39,559 bases of DNA, taken from Deltaproteobacteria bacterium (lineage in GTDB: Bacteria; UBA10199; DSSB01; JACPFA01). The position numbers and the translations under genes are program-made. Below, piece by piece: positions 7,808 through 17,200 of the stretch. Location: assembly GCA_016183235.1 (NCBI GenBank), contig JACPFA010000003.1, positions 1-39,559 on the forward strand, written 5' to 3'. The first letter of the stretch is position 1; each line of letters starts with the position of its first letter. The notes under the pieces are model-generated. The model was not told the DNA's origin. It saw nothing but the letters and a program-made list of their open reading frames with translations, and did not search any database.

Positions 7808-8731
7808 TCATAAGACCGCTAAAATTTGTTTTTCAATTCCTTCGGGATCTAGTTGATAATAATGCAATACATCTTGATAAGTGCCTGATTGACCAAATTG
7901 ATCACGCACTCCGATACGCTTAATTTTTACGGGTTGAACTTCGGAGAGTGTTTCAGCTACAGCTGAGCCTAAACCACCGATAATCGAATGTTCTTCTACG
8001 GTCACCAACAAAGAAAATTTTTGGGCCAATTGTTTTAGTAACGCTTCATCGATGGGTTTGATGGTTGACATGTTCACCACCGTTGCTTCAATGCCCCGCT
8101 GACTTAAATTTTTAGCCACTTGCAAGGCATAGGCCACCATTAAACCCGTTGCTACTATGGCAAAATCTTTGCCCTCCCGCAACACTTGACCCTTGCCAAT
8201 GGAAAAATCGCAACCCCCTTCATGAATCACGGGCACTTTGGCTCGGCCTAAGCGCACATACACAGGCCCGGGATAATCAACGATCTTTCGAATCATGGCT
8301 TCGGTTTCAGGGCCATCCGATGGAACTAAGACAGTCATATTAGGGATGGCGCGCATGAGAGCCACATCAGCAATGGCTTGATGGCTCGCCCCATCTTCAC
8401 CCACCGTTAGGCCAGCATGTGAAGCACAAATTTTTACATTTAACTTAGGGTAAGCGATTGAATTACGCACGACTTCCCAAGCCCGCCCGGTTGCAAAGAC
8501 CGCAAAGGTTGAGGCAAAGGGAATTTTGCCAGCTAGGGCTAACCCGGCTGCCGTGCCCATCATGTCTTGCTCAGCCACCCCCATATTAAAAAAACGTTCG
8601 GGAAATTTTTGCGCAAAGATTTGTGTTTTGGTGGAACAAGACAAATCAGCATCGAGCACAATAATCCGCGGATCTTCTGCCCCAATTTCAGCTAATGTTT
8701 TGCCATAGGCGTCGCGGGTTGCGATTTCCAT
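7808..8731 (-). CDS. Transketolase, C-terminal subunit
   Basis: 307-residue second half of a split transketolase, with the pyrimidine-binding domain followed by the transketolase C domain. Key segments are AEQDMMGTAAGLALAGKIPFAS near the start, where the TPP-activating Glu lies, and THEE-like VTVEEHSIIGGLGSAV near residue 245. With the adjacent N subunit it moves two-carbon ketol units between pentose-phosphate sugars. The start is the ATG at 8731 (MEIATRD), which overlaps the upstream stop as TAATG and has an AGGAGA ribosome site inside the upstream gene. The further-upstream ATG at 8788 would translate repeat sequence and is rejected. Related split 1-deoxyxylulose synthases are excluded by the partner's sequence. 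Confidence 0.92.
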   Translation of the reverse strand: MEIATRDAYGKTLAEIGAEDPRIIVLDADLSCSTKTQIFAQKFPERFFNMGVAEQDMMGTAAGLALAGKIPFASTFAVFATGRAWEVVRNSIAYPKLNVKICASHAGLTVGEDGASHQAIADVALMRAIPNMTVLVPSDGPETEAMIRKIVDYPGPVYVRLGRAKVPVIHEGGCDFSIGKGQVLREGKDFAIVATGLMVAYALQVAKNLSQRGIEATVVNMSTIKPIDEALLKQLAQKFSLLVTVEEHSIIGGLGSAVAETLSEVQPVKIKRIGVRDQFGQSGTYQDVLHYYQLDPEGIEKQILAVL

Positions 8732-9609
8732 TAAATTTCTCCTAATTTGAGATCGCCACGTCGCCCTACGGGCTCCTCGCGATGACAAGATAATTCCTTT
8801 AAGGCAATTTTTAATTCTTCATCGCTCGGGGTTACGCCATGATACTTAGGTTTATTTTCAAAAATTGAAACCCCTTTGCCTAAAATAGTTTTGGCTACGA
8901 TCATTTTAGGTTTGCCTTTGATTTGTTTGGCCTCGGTCAATGCTGACAGAATTTGTGCCATATCGTGGCCATCAATCACTTGCACATGAAAACCAAAGGC
9001 CTGTAATTTTTCATCTAAGGGAGAAACGTCTTTGATTTGATCGTTGTAACCGTCGATCTGAATGTTGTTCCAATCGAGTAGGCAAATGCGGTTGTCGAGT
9101 TTTCTAAAACCTGCGAACATGGCACCTTCCCAAAACATCCCTTCTTGGGCCTCACCATCGGAGTGCATGGAATAAACCGTATAGTCTTTGCGATCAAGTT
9201 TAGCCGCCAAGGCAAGGCCATTGCCAACCGACATGCCTTGGCCCAAAGAACCCGTTGACATTTCAATGCCCCACTCCACTTTAAGCTTAGGGTGGCCCTG
9301 CAAGGCAGAACCTAATTGACGTAGATGACTGAGCTCGTCTGCTGGGAAATACCCAAGCTTGGCCAAAATAACATAAAGGGCAGGACAAGTGTGGCCATTG
9401 CTTAAGATAAAACGATCGCGATCGGGCCAAGTGGGATTTTTTGGATCTTGCCGCATGACTTCAAAATACAACGCCGTCATCATATCCATAATGCCTAGCG
9501 GCCCACCGGTATGACCGCTCTTGGCCTTATGAAGCATTTTAAGACAATCGATCCTTAAGTGGCGGGCGATTTCTTTGAGTTCGTCGATGCGGGCTTTGGA
9601 AATTTGCAT
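8731..9609 (-). CDS. Transketolase, N-terminal subunit
   Basis: 292-residue TPP-binding half. HSDGEAQEGMFWEGAMFAG (about 149-167) followed by LLDWNNIQIDG (about 176-186) is the diphosphate/Mg2+ motif. HTGGPLG (about 32-38) contains the conserved substrate-site His. The enzyme is completed by the downstream subunit, translationally coupled through TAATG. After the normal end of the fold (about residue 272), a tail containing SCHREEPVGRRGD is encoded by a family B repeat at 8751-8788. This is a repeat-derived extension of a housekeeping enzyme. The ribosome site at 9609 is weak. First gene of a probable tktN-tktC transcript. Confidence 0.92.
   Translation of the reverse strand: MQISKARIDELKEIARHLRIDCLKMLHKAKSGHTGGPLGIMDMMTALYFEVMRQDPKNPTWPDRDRFILSNGHTCPALYVILAKLGYFPADELSHLRQLGSALQGHPKLKVEWGIEMSTGSLGQGMSVGNGLALAAKLDRKDYTVYSMHSDGEAQEGMFWEGAMFAGFRKLDNRICLLDWNNIQIDGYNDQIKDVSPLDEKLQAFGFHVQVIDGHDMAQILSALTEAKQIKGKPKMIVAKTILGKGVSIFENKPKYHGVTPSDEELKIALKELSCHREEPVGRRGDLKLGEI
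8751..8788. repeat. Family B half-element inside the transketolase N gene
   Basis: GATCGCCACGTCGCCCTACG followed by GGCTCCTCGCGATGACAA. It is translated in frame as the C-terminal tail of the transketolase N subunit. Confidence 0.75.
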
Positions 9610-9665
9610 GGAAGGCAGTCTTAACCTGCCTAAATTTTTAGGTAAATAATTATTTTAGGAGGTAG

Positions 9666-9700
9666 GAGATTGCTTCGCCCTGCTGCGCTCGCAATGACAT
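9666..9700. repeat. Family B half-element
   Basis: AGATTGCTTCGCCCTGCTGC followed by GCTCGCAATGACAT. It is the first of several repeats filling the 300-base gap 9610-9909, which contains no gene. Confidence 0.7.
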
Positions 9701-9720
9701 GGATAGCATTATCATTAATT

Positions 9721-9838
9721 GCACGAAGTCTTTCTGAAGCGGGAAGAGGCTACCCGAAACCACTTCGCTGTGGTTGAGGGAGTCTCTGCCCGATTCAGAA
9801 AGACGTGACGAAAATTGGCAGAATAAAAAGGAAGATTG
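9721..9838. repeat. Family C large hairpin, short copy
   Basis: Long imperfect inverted repeat. The left arm from GCACGAAGTCTTTCTGAAGC pairs with the right arm ending GATTCAGAAAGACGTGAC. A tight inner stem AACCAC/TTCGCT/GTGGTT sits at the centre. It is followed by a tail ending AGAATAAAAAGGAAGATTGC, shared with the copies at 12530 and 26137. This copy has no embedded family B element. Confidence 0.75.
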
Positions 9839-9848
9839 CCACGCTCGG

Positions 9849-9882
9849 CATCATGGGTCCCCCGGTCAAGCCGGGGGATGAC
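9849..9882. repeat. Family A palindromic repeat
   Basis: CATCATGGGTCCCCCGGTCA followed by AGCCGGGGGATGAC, directly after the tail of the family C hairpin. Confidence 0.75.
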
Positions 9883-9909
9883 ATTGCTCGCAATGACAGA
9901 CTATTTATT

Positions 9910-10947
9910 TTATGGCACGTCAGCAATACCTTCGGGGTGATCCAGGCTCACTGAGCTACCCAAAAGATTTGAACATGTCGAGGTTGATAAACCTGTCAAT
10001 AATGGGCAATTCATCACACTGCCTTGAGTGTATTCGGTAATAAAATAAGGATAATTTTCTTTGCCAGTCGGCAAAATATCTCGGGGATTATCGAGGCCGT
10101 CTTGCACCAGAGCCGTGCCGGTACCTGATACGTGTCTAAAAATCATCCCATCAACACCCGTTAGGTTGGCATCGACAATAAGAATACTTCCGTTGGAATC
10201 GATGGTCATATCTTTGAGGTTGGAAGAATAACAGGTTGCACCAAGACATGAATTGGAATCGGAGAGAAGATCTGCGGTAAGCGTTGCAACGTTGTACTGT
10301 GTTAAGCCCCCCACGGTGGAATCGCTGGGTTGTTTGCCTACAGCCACAAAGACACTCTCTGATTGAAAAGCAACGCCTCGTGGATTTTCTAAAACCGAAC
10401 TGGCTACAATCCCATGAAGCTCTGCATCAGTAACACATAATGCCCAAATGGTACCGCCATCCGTGGGACCTTCATCGGCAATGAGAACCACGTCTTGCAC
10501 GGTTGCGCTACAACCATAATTAGTACCCGTAATATTGGCTTGAACATCAATTCCTTTAGGACAAACAAGAGAGGTGGTATCGGCAACAGTGACTTTGGTA
10601 TTAGTTTCAAAGTCCACCCGCCATACTTGCCCTCCACTCGTGCCATCAAGGGCACCGGGGCAAGCGGATAAATAGCCATAGCTACTGGTTGCCACCACAA
10701 AATCAATGGGGTTGGTGAGGCCACTCACTACGGTTTCTTTACTCGGAACGCTGGGGTCAACTCGCGAAAGTTTGCCCGCATCAGCAGTTCCATCAAAATT
10801 TTCAACGACAAAGAAATCGCAATCGGTACAACCGGTGCTGCCAGTCGTTGTGGTGCCACCGCCACAACCGATAGAACCATTAATTGTTATTTGTAGGATT
10901 AAAGCTGCTAAGACTAAAGAAAATCGGAAATAATTTGACCCTTTCAC
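9910..10947 (-). CDS. Lipoprotein, beta-propeller-like (NHL/SMP-30-like pattern)
   Basis: 345-residue putative lipoprotein starting at GTG 10947, preceded by AAAGGGGG. The signal peptide has lipobox GSIGC (lipid Cys28), followed by a Gly/Thr-rich linker and a CTDCDFF segment. The body shows repeated blocks ending in 'xxNPRG/DI', 'LDHPEGIADV' and 'PKGIDV', each about 45-60 residues apart. These resemble blades of NHL/SMP-30-type propellers, in which a Pro-(R/E/K)-G-(I/V) turn recurs. Many Cys pairs suggest disulfides. Enzyme or binding function unknown. Flanked by repeat-rich gaps, so probably monocistronic. The propeller call is pattern-based. Confidence 0.7.
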   Translation of the reverse strand: MKGSNYFRFSLVLAALILQITINGSIGCGGGTTTTGSTGCTDCDFFVVENFDGTADAGKLSRVDPSVPSKETVVSGLTNPIDFVVATSSYGYLSACPGALDGTSGGQVWRVDFETNTKVTVADTTSLVCPKGIDVQANITGTNYGCSATVQDVVLIADEGPTDGGTIWALCVTDAELHGIVASSVLENPRGVAFQSESVFVAVGKQPSDSTVGGLTQYNVATLTADLLSDSNSCLGATCYSSNLKDMTIDSNGSILIVDANLTGVDGMIFRHVSGTGTALVQDGLDNPRDILPTGKENYPYFITEYTQGSVMNCPLLTGLSTSTCSNLLGSSVSLDHPEGIADVP

Positions 10948-10986
10948 GCTAACCCCCTTTAAGGTGCCCCATAAAATTTAAAACGC

Positions 10987-11014
10987 CTGGATCCCGGCTC
11001 AAGGCCGGGATGAC
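10987..11014. repeat. Family A palindromic repeat
   Basis: CTGGATCCCGGCTCAAGGCC followed by GGGATGAC, between the propeller-like lipoprotein gene and the rimO gene end. Confidence 0.75.
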
Positions 11015-11086
11015 GTATAAGTATTCTAAAGATTACCTGGGGTTAAGGCAAGTTGTTAGTGTTAAGTATTTGATTTTATTTATATT

Positions 11087-12460
11087 TTAAGAGACAGGTT
11101 GGGCGACCAGATCATATTCATGGGCTTCGGTGATTTTGACCTTAAGAAATTCGCCTTGTTGGGCTGAACCAGGCACACATTCCGAAAGATAGGTCACCCC
11201 ATCAACCTCAGGGGCTTGACAGGTTAAGCGGGCTTGCATGACCCATTCGTGCTCGGGGCTTACGCCTTCGGAAAGCACTTCAAAAACTTTGCCTACCTTT
11301 TCACGATTTTTAGCCAATGAAATGTCGCTTTGCGCCTGCATAAGCTGAGTGTAGCGCTCTTGTTTGACTTCGTCGGGAATACGACCGGGTAATTTGGCTG
11401 CAGCAGTGGTTTCTTCATCGGAATATTTGAAAGCACCCACGTGTGCAAAATGCCCTTCATTGATAAAATCTAAAAGTTCTTGAAACTCGGTTTCGGTTTC
11501 GCCCGGATAACCCACAATAAAAGTGGTGCGCAATGTAATTTCAGGAATGGCCTGATTAAGTTTGGCCAATAATTGGCGAATGTAACGAGAACCTGAGCCT
11601 CGCTTCATAGAAAGCAAAATGCGATCACTCACATGTTGCAAGGGCATATCAATGTAGGGAACAACTTTAGAAGAATTTTTGATGGCTTCAATAAGTGGGC
11701 CGGTAAATTCTAACGGATACATATAATGAAATCGCACCCAAAATTTGCCGGGAATTTTTTCAACTTCAGCAATGAGACGTGTGAGATTGGTTTGGTCTTT
11801 TAAATCAAAACCATACTCGTTTAAATCTTGGGCGATAAAATTAAATTCTTTGACCCCCATTGCATGCTGACGGCGCATGTCTTCTACAATTGAATCGATG
11901 GGGCGGCTGCGTAAATTGCCACGAATATGAGGAATCACGCAAAAACTACAGCGATGATTGCAACCTTCAGAAACTTTCACGTAAGCGTAATGCCGCGGGG
12001 TTGATAAAACCCTGGGGGCATCAGGGTCAGGCAAAATTTGCTTATCGCTTACATAACTGCGAGCAATAATTTCACTGCCGCCCAATTTTTGTTTGAGCAA
12101 TTTGCCAATTTTATTAAACTCACCCAAGCCCACAAATAAATCTACTTCGGGAATTTCTAACTCGAGCTCTTTTAAATAGCGCTGCGTTAAACACCCCGAA
12201 GCCACCAATAGTTTAGCTCGCCCTTTAGCTTTGTGTTCTGCCATTTCTAAAATTTGATTGATCGATTCGCGTTTGGAATCTTCGACAAAACCACAGGTAT
12301 TCACCACAATTACATCGCTCTTTTCGGGCTGAGTAGAAAGATGAAACCCTTCTTGTTTTAAAAACCCCAACATCATTTCAGAATCGACAAGATTTTTGGA
12401 GCACCCCAAGGTTACCAAACACACGGAAGGTTTTTTTGTCGAAGAACTTACACTTGGCAT
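11087..12460 (-). CDS. rimO: Ribosomal protein S12 methylthiotransferase RimO
   Basis: 457-residue radical-SAM methylthiotransferase that adds a methylthio group to an Asp of ribosomal protein uS12. The N-terminal cluster cysteines are Cys20 (LGCSKN), Cys56 (NTCGF) and Cys90 (SGCL). The radical-SAM triad Cys167/171/174 sits in EGCNHRCSFCVIPHIRG. The C-terminal TRAM domain occupies about 385-455. RimO rather than MiaB is favoured by the LGCSKNLVDSE start and the FIAQDLNEYG segment. The ATG at 12460 has a weak ribosome site. Stand-alone gene. Confidence 0.95.
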   Translation of the reverse strand: MPSVSSSTKKPSVCLVTLGCSKNLVDSEMMLGFLKQEGFHLSTQPEKSDVIVVNTCGFVEDSKRESINQILEMAEHKAKGRAKLLVASGCLTQRYLKELELEIPEVDLFVGLGEFNKIGKLLKQKLGGSEIIARSYVSDKQILPDPDAPRVLSTPRHYAYVKVSEGCNHRCSFCVIPHIRGNLRSRPIDSIVEDMRRQHAMGVKEFNFIAQDLNEYGFDLKDQTNLTRLIAEVEKIPGKFWVRFHYMYPLEFTGPLIEAIKNSSKVVPYIDMPLQHVSDRILLSMKRGSGSRYIRQLLAKLNQAIPEITLRTTFIVGYPGETETEFQELLDFINEGHFAHVGAFKYSDEETTAAAKLPGRIPDEVKQERYTQLMQAQSDISLAKNREKVGKVFEVLSEGVSPEHEWVMQARLTCQAPEVDGVTYLSECVPGSAQQGEFLKVKITEAHEYDLVAQPVS

Positions 12461-12529
12461 GATGCAGAACTCTTACAAAAAGATTTTCGCACGTCAAGAT
12501 GCGGAAATGAAATTGAGAAATATTTGTGC

Positions 12530-12798
12530 GAAGTCTTTTCGAGGTAGGGAGAGGCCAATGGAGAGCCCGCGCCCGGTCGGCCTATGAGGGTCTCTGTCAT
12601 TGCGAGCGAGCATCGTTTGCGAGCGTGGCAATCTCCAACATTTTAAAATTGAAGATTGCTTCACCCCTAAAGGGGTTCGCAATGACAGAGGCCCTTCTAG
12701 GCCGACCGGGCGCGAGTTCTCCAGTGGTTTTGAGCCTACTTCAAAAAGACGTGACTCTATTTGCAGATGAAATGAAGAATAAAAAGGAAGATTGCCAC
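12530..12798. repeat. Family C large hairpin with embedded family B element
   Basis: The outer arms are AAGTCTTTTCGAGGTAGGGA... and ...CTACTTCAAAAAGACGTGAC. Inner arms GCGCCCGGTCGGCCTA and TAGGCCGACCGGGCGC pair perfectly. A family B element (TCTGTCATTGCGAGC to GCAATGACAGA, about 12593-12688) occupies the centre. The tail TCTATTTGCAGATGAA, then AATAAAAAGGAAGATTG is shared with 26137. It fills the gap 12461-12834, where I see no gene. Confidence 0.8.
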
Positions 12799-12828
12799 GC
12801 TCGCCAATGGGGCTCGCTCGCAATGACA
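12790..12828. repeat. Family B half-element
   Basis: AGATTGCCACGCTCGCCAAT followed by GGGGCTCGCTCGCAATGACA, directly after the family C tail and just before the gltD stop. Confidence 0.7.
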
Positions 12829-12834
12829 GTATTA

Positions 12835-14268
12835 TTATAAGAGGTCGGTGGAACCCATGAGGTATTTGTCTACTTCACGGGCAGTTTGGCGCCCATCGGC
12901 AATGGCCCATACCACGAGTGATGCCCCCCGCGATACATCGCCAGCTGCAAAAACTCCTGGAACGGATGTCATGCGTTGACTGTTGATTTTCACTGCACTT
13001 TTTTCATTGTATTGCACCCCGAGCTGCTCAAGTAACCCGTTCTTAACGGGCGACACAAAACCCATGGCAAGCAACACGAGATCGGCTTTTATTTCAAATT
13101 CGCTCCCTGGGATTTCTACCAATTGCATTTTGCCCGAAGCATCTTTTTTCATCTCGACTTTAACCCCATGCAACTTTTCGACTTTGGCCTCCCCTGAGAA
13201 TTTTTTGGTCAACAAACTCCATTGTCGCTCGCAACCCTCTTCTTGGGAAGAAGAAGTACGCAACATATAAGGCCAATAAGGCCAGGGAGTGCTGGGATCA
13301 CGGGCTTCGGGTGGCCGCGACATAATTTCAAACTGATGAACTTCTTTGGCACCCTGACGGTTGGCAGTACCCACACAATCCGAACCGGTATCGCCGCCTC
13401 CAATGACAATCACAACTTTGTCTTTGGCGAAGATGGCTTGAGCAGTATCAAGCTTATCACCAGCAACGCGTTTATTATTTTGGGTTAAGTAATCCATGGC
13501 TAAATGAACCCCGGGCAAGTCTCGGCCTGGAATATGCAATTCGCGAGGAGCTTCGGCCCCCATGGCCAATACCACGGCGTCAAACTGCTTTTTTAATTCA
13601 TCGGCCTTGAGTTGCGCCCCAATATGAACATTGGTTTTAAATTGTACCCCTTCTTTTTGCATTTGGGCCATGCGACGATCGATGATGGCCTTTTCCATTT
13701 TAAAATCGGGGATCCCATAACGTAATAAACCACCAATCCGATCGCTTTTTTCAAACACGGTCACATCATGGCCAGCCCTGGCCAATTGCTGAGCACAAGC
13801 TAACCCCGCAGGCCCCGAACCAATCACGGCCACTTTTTTGCCCGTTTTACGGATAGGCAGCACGGGTTTAATGATGCCTAAACCAAAGGCTTTGTCGGCA
13901 ATAGATTTTTCAATATTTTTGATGGTCACCGGCGGTTCAATAATTCCCAACACACAAGCGGTTTCGCAAGGTGCGGGGCAGACCCGCCCGGTAACTTCCG
14001 GGAAATTATTGGTGGAATGTAAACGAATGGAGGCCTCTTCCCATTCGTTGCGATAAACTAAATCGTTCCACTCAGGGATAATATTACCCAGCGGGCAACC
14101 GGTGTGGCAAAAGGGAATGCCACAATCCATACAACGTGCCCCTTGCTCGCGAATTTTTTCTTCGGATAATTTTTGAGCAAACTCGTGGTAGTGCTTGACC
14201 CGTTGTTTGGCCGGCTCTTCAGGGGGTAATTCCCTTGGAAATTCTAAAAATCCTGTTAACTTTCCCAT
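12835..14268 (-). CDS. gltD: Glutamate synthase small subunit GltD
   Basis: 477-residue NADPH-oxidising subunit of glutamate synthase, which passes electrons to the large subunit for the glutamine + 2-oxoglutarate reaction. N-terminal Fe-S cysteines are Cys46, 49, 54 and 58 ([13 protein letters not shown]) and Cys97, 101 and 105 (CPAPCETAC). An FAD-binding GSGPAG lies at 150-155, an NAD(P)-binding IGGGDTGSD near 289, and a closing FAD motif [11 protein letters not shown] near 440. The length is typical. Four bases separate it from the upstream gltB stop, so the two are one operon. Confidence 0.96.
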   Translation of the reverse strand: MGKLTGFLEFPRELPPEEPAKQRVKHYHEFAQKLSEEKIREQGARCMDCGIPFCHTGCPLGNIIPEWNDLVYRNEWEEASIRLHSTNNFPEVTGRVCPAPCETACVLGIIEPPVTIKNIEKSIADKAFGLGIIKPVLPIRKTGKKVAVIGSGPAGLACAQQLARAGHDVTVFEKSDRIGGLLRYGIPDFKMEKAIIDRRMAQMQKEGVQFKTNVHIGAQLKADELKKQFDAVVLAMGAEAPRELHIPGRDLPGVHLAMDYLTQNNKRVAGDKLDTAQAIFAKDKVVIVIGGGDTGSDCVGTANRQGAKEVHQFEIMSRPPEARDPSTPWPYWPYMLRTSSSQEEGCERQWSLLTKKFSGEAKVEKLHGVKVEMKKDASGKMQLVEIPGSEFEIKADLVLLAMGFVSPVKNGLLEQLGVQYNEKSAVKINSQRMTSVPGVFAAGDVSRGASLVVWAIADGRQTAREVDKYLMGSTDLL

Positions 14269-14272
14269 TGCT

Positions 14273-17200
14273 TTAAGCCACCTTTGTATCTGTCTCGCCT
14301 TCTTCTTCTAGTTCTTTTAAGGCCAGCTTATAGTCGGTGGGCATGACCTTCAAAAACTTCGCTAGGTAATGATCCCAATCTTTTAAAATTCTTTTTGCCA
14401 CTGTGCTGTCAGTATATTGCTCATGACGCATGATAAGCTGTTTCACAAATTTTTCATCGTTACTATCAAGGGTTTCTAACGCTACCAATTCCAAGTTACA
14501 TTTTGAGCGAAAATCCCCCTGCTCATCTAACACATAAGCGACCCCACCACTCATGCCCGCTGCAAAATTACGCCCCACCGGGCCAATCACTACCACGCGA
14601 CCACCCGTCATATATTCACAACCATGATCGCCTAATCCTTCGACAATGGCCGTGGCCCCTGAGTTGCGCACACAAAAACGCTCGCCCGCTAAGCCACGAA
14701 TAAAGGCCTCTCCACGGATAGCACCATACAATAGCACATTGCCCACAATAATATTTTGTTCAGGCACAAACTTCGAATCTTTAGGTGGATAAACAATAAT
14801 GCGGCCCCCAAACAAACCCTTGCCCATATAATCGTTGGTATCGCCTTCAACCGTAAATTCAACCCCGCTCATTAAAAAAGCCCCAAAACTTTGGCCGGCC
14901 GAACCTTTGAATTTAACTTTGATGGTTGCATCGGGTAGCCCTTGCGGCCCATATTTTTTGGCTAAAATTCCACTGAGCATGGCACCCGTGGTACGATGGA
15001 TGTTACGGATGGGCATTTCCCACTGCACAAATTCACCCTTTTCAATGGCGGGTTGGGCCTTGGCAATAAGTTCATGATCTAAAATTTTGTCGATGCCATG
15101 GTCTTGTTTCATCTGACAATGGGTGCCCACCTCACTGGCTGCACGCGGGCGATAGAGCACTGGGCTTAAATCAAGACCTCTTGCCTTCCAATGATTAACC
15201 GCTGCGTCAACATCTAACACATCGGTTCTTCCCACCATATCCACCAAGCGGCGAAAACCCAATTGAGCCATCAGTTCTCGAATTTCTTCTGCTACAAAAA
15301 AGAAATAATTAATGACGTGCTCAGGGGTCCCGGTAAATTTTTTCCTTAATTCAGGATTTTGTGTGGCAATGCCCACGGGGCAAGTATTGAGATGGCATTT
15401 GCGCATCAAAATACAACCGGTAGCCACGAGCGGTGCCGTGGCAAAACCAAACTCTTCGGCCCCTAACAAAGTTGCAATGATCACATCACGGCCGGTTTTT
15501 AATTGGCCATCGGTTTGAATGGCGGTTCGGCTACGCAAATTTTGTGCAACTAAAATTTGTTGGGTTTCGGCTAAACCAATTTCCCAGGGAATCCCTGCGT
15601 GCTTGATCGAAGAAAGCGGGCTTGCTCCGGTACCACCATCGTAGCCTGAAATTAAAATCATGTCGGCATGAGCCTTGGCCACGCCAGCCGCGACCGTCCC
15701 TACTCCTGATTCCGCCACTAATTTTACCGTAATGCGCGCTTGAGGATTGACATTTTTCAAATCAAAAATAAGCTGAGCTAAATCTTCAATCGAGTAAATA
15801 TCGTGATGCGGGGGTGGCGAAATAAGCCCAACCCCCGGGGTTGAATAGCGAGTTCGTGCAATGACCCGATCAACTTTGTGGCCCGGCAACTGACCCCCTT
15901 CGCCAGGCTTTGCACCCTGAGCCATTTTAATTTGCAACTCATCGGCATTCACTAAATAATGGGTGGTTACACCAAAACGCCCGCTGGCCACTTGCTTAAT
16001 GGCACTACGTCTCGAATCACCATTGGGTAAGGGAATAAATCTTTCGGGTTCTTCCCCACCCTCACCGGTATTGCTTTTGCCGCCGATGCGATTCATCGCA
16101 ATCGCTAAAGTTTCGTGGGCTTCTTTGCTAATGCTGCCAAAAGACATGGCACCCGTGGCAAAACGTTTGACAATTTCACTAACCGGTTCAACCTCTGCTA
16201 AAGGAATTGATTTTTGCGGTTTAAATTTTAACAAACCCCGTAAGGTGCAAAGATGTTGATTTTGCTCATTGATGATCTGTGAAAATGTCTTGAAAGTTTC
16301 ATAACGATTTTCTCGCACGGCCCGTTGCATGATCGCCACACTCTCAGGATTCCAAGAATGATATTCACCGCGAACCCGAAAATGGTATTGCCCACCCACC
16401 GGAAGTTCAGCGACATTCATAGCCACTTGGGGATAGGCCACACGGTGGCGCAAATAAGCCTCTTTGGCCAGCACCTCAAGACCCACGCCTTCTAAACGAG
16501 AAATAGTGCCCGTAAAATATTGATCGATCACTGAGCGATTTAAACCAATGGCCTCAAAGATCTGGGCACCATTATAACTTTGAAAAGTCGAGATGCCCAT
16601 TTTAGAAAAAACTTTATATAAACCCTTATTAACCGCCTTACGGTATTTTTCAAAAATTTCTGGGGTTTTATATTTAGGATCTAAGTAACCTTCGCGTTGC
16701 AGATCTTCTAAAGATTCTAAAGCCAAATAAGGATTGATGGCATTGGCACCATAACCAATGAGCAAGGCAAAATGCGACACTTCGCGTGGCTCGCCGCTCT
16801 CAACAATGATAGAACAGTAAGTACGCAAACGCTCCTGAATGAGAAAATGATGCAGCCCTGAGGTTGCTAACAGAGAAGGAATGGGGATATGCTTTGCATC
16901 AGCGCCTCGGTCACTGATGATAATGAGATTACACTTTTCTTCCAAAATAGCGCGTTTGGCTTGAGCAAACAAATTCGCCAAGGCTTCTCTAAGATTTTTA
17001 TGAAGTATTTTAGCATCGTCATTTTTTTCAAACAAAATGGGTAAGGCTTTAGACTTAAACCCATTAGTAGCTACTTCACGCAATTTCTCAAGATCCGGGT
17101 TAAACAACAGTGGTTCTTTCAAACGAATCCGATGACAATGACTAGAACCCACATCCAGCAAATTCCCCTCTGAACCTAAATAGCCAACGAGCGACATCAC

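Noticed and set aside
7691-7811. Longer N-terminus for the CtpA-type protease
   Set aside because: The 40 extra residues are encoded by a family B repeat. The internal ATG starts a clean signal peptide.
9610-9909. tRNA or rRNA gene in the repeat-rich gaps
   Set aside because: The hairpins found lack the T-loop GTTCRANNC and CCA-end arrangement. The sequences match the repeat families.
12526-12840. Coding genes in both directions across the repeat region
   Set aside because: The open frames here are translations of family B and C repeats, such as CHCERASFASVAISNI. They follow the palindromes rather than a protein family.
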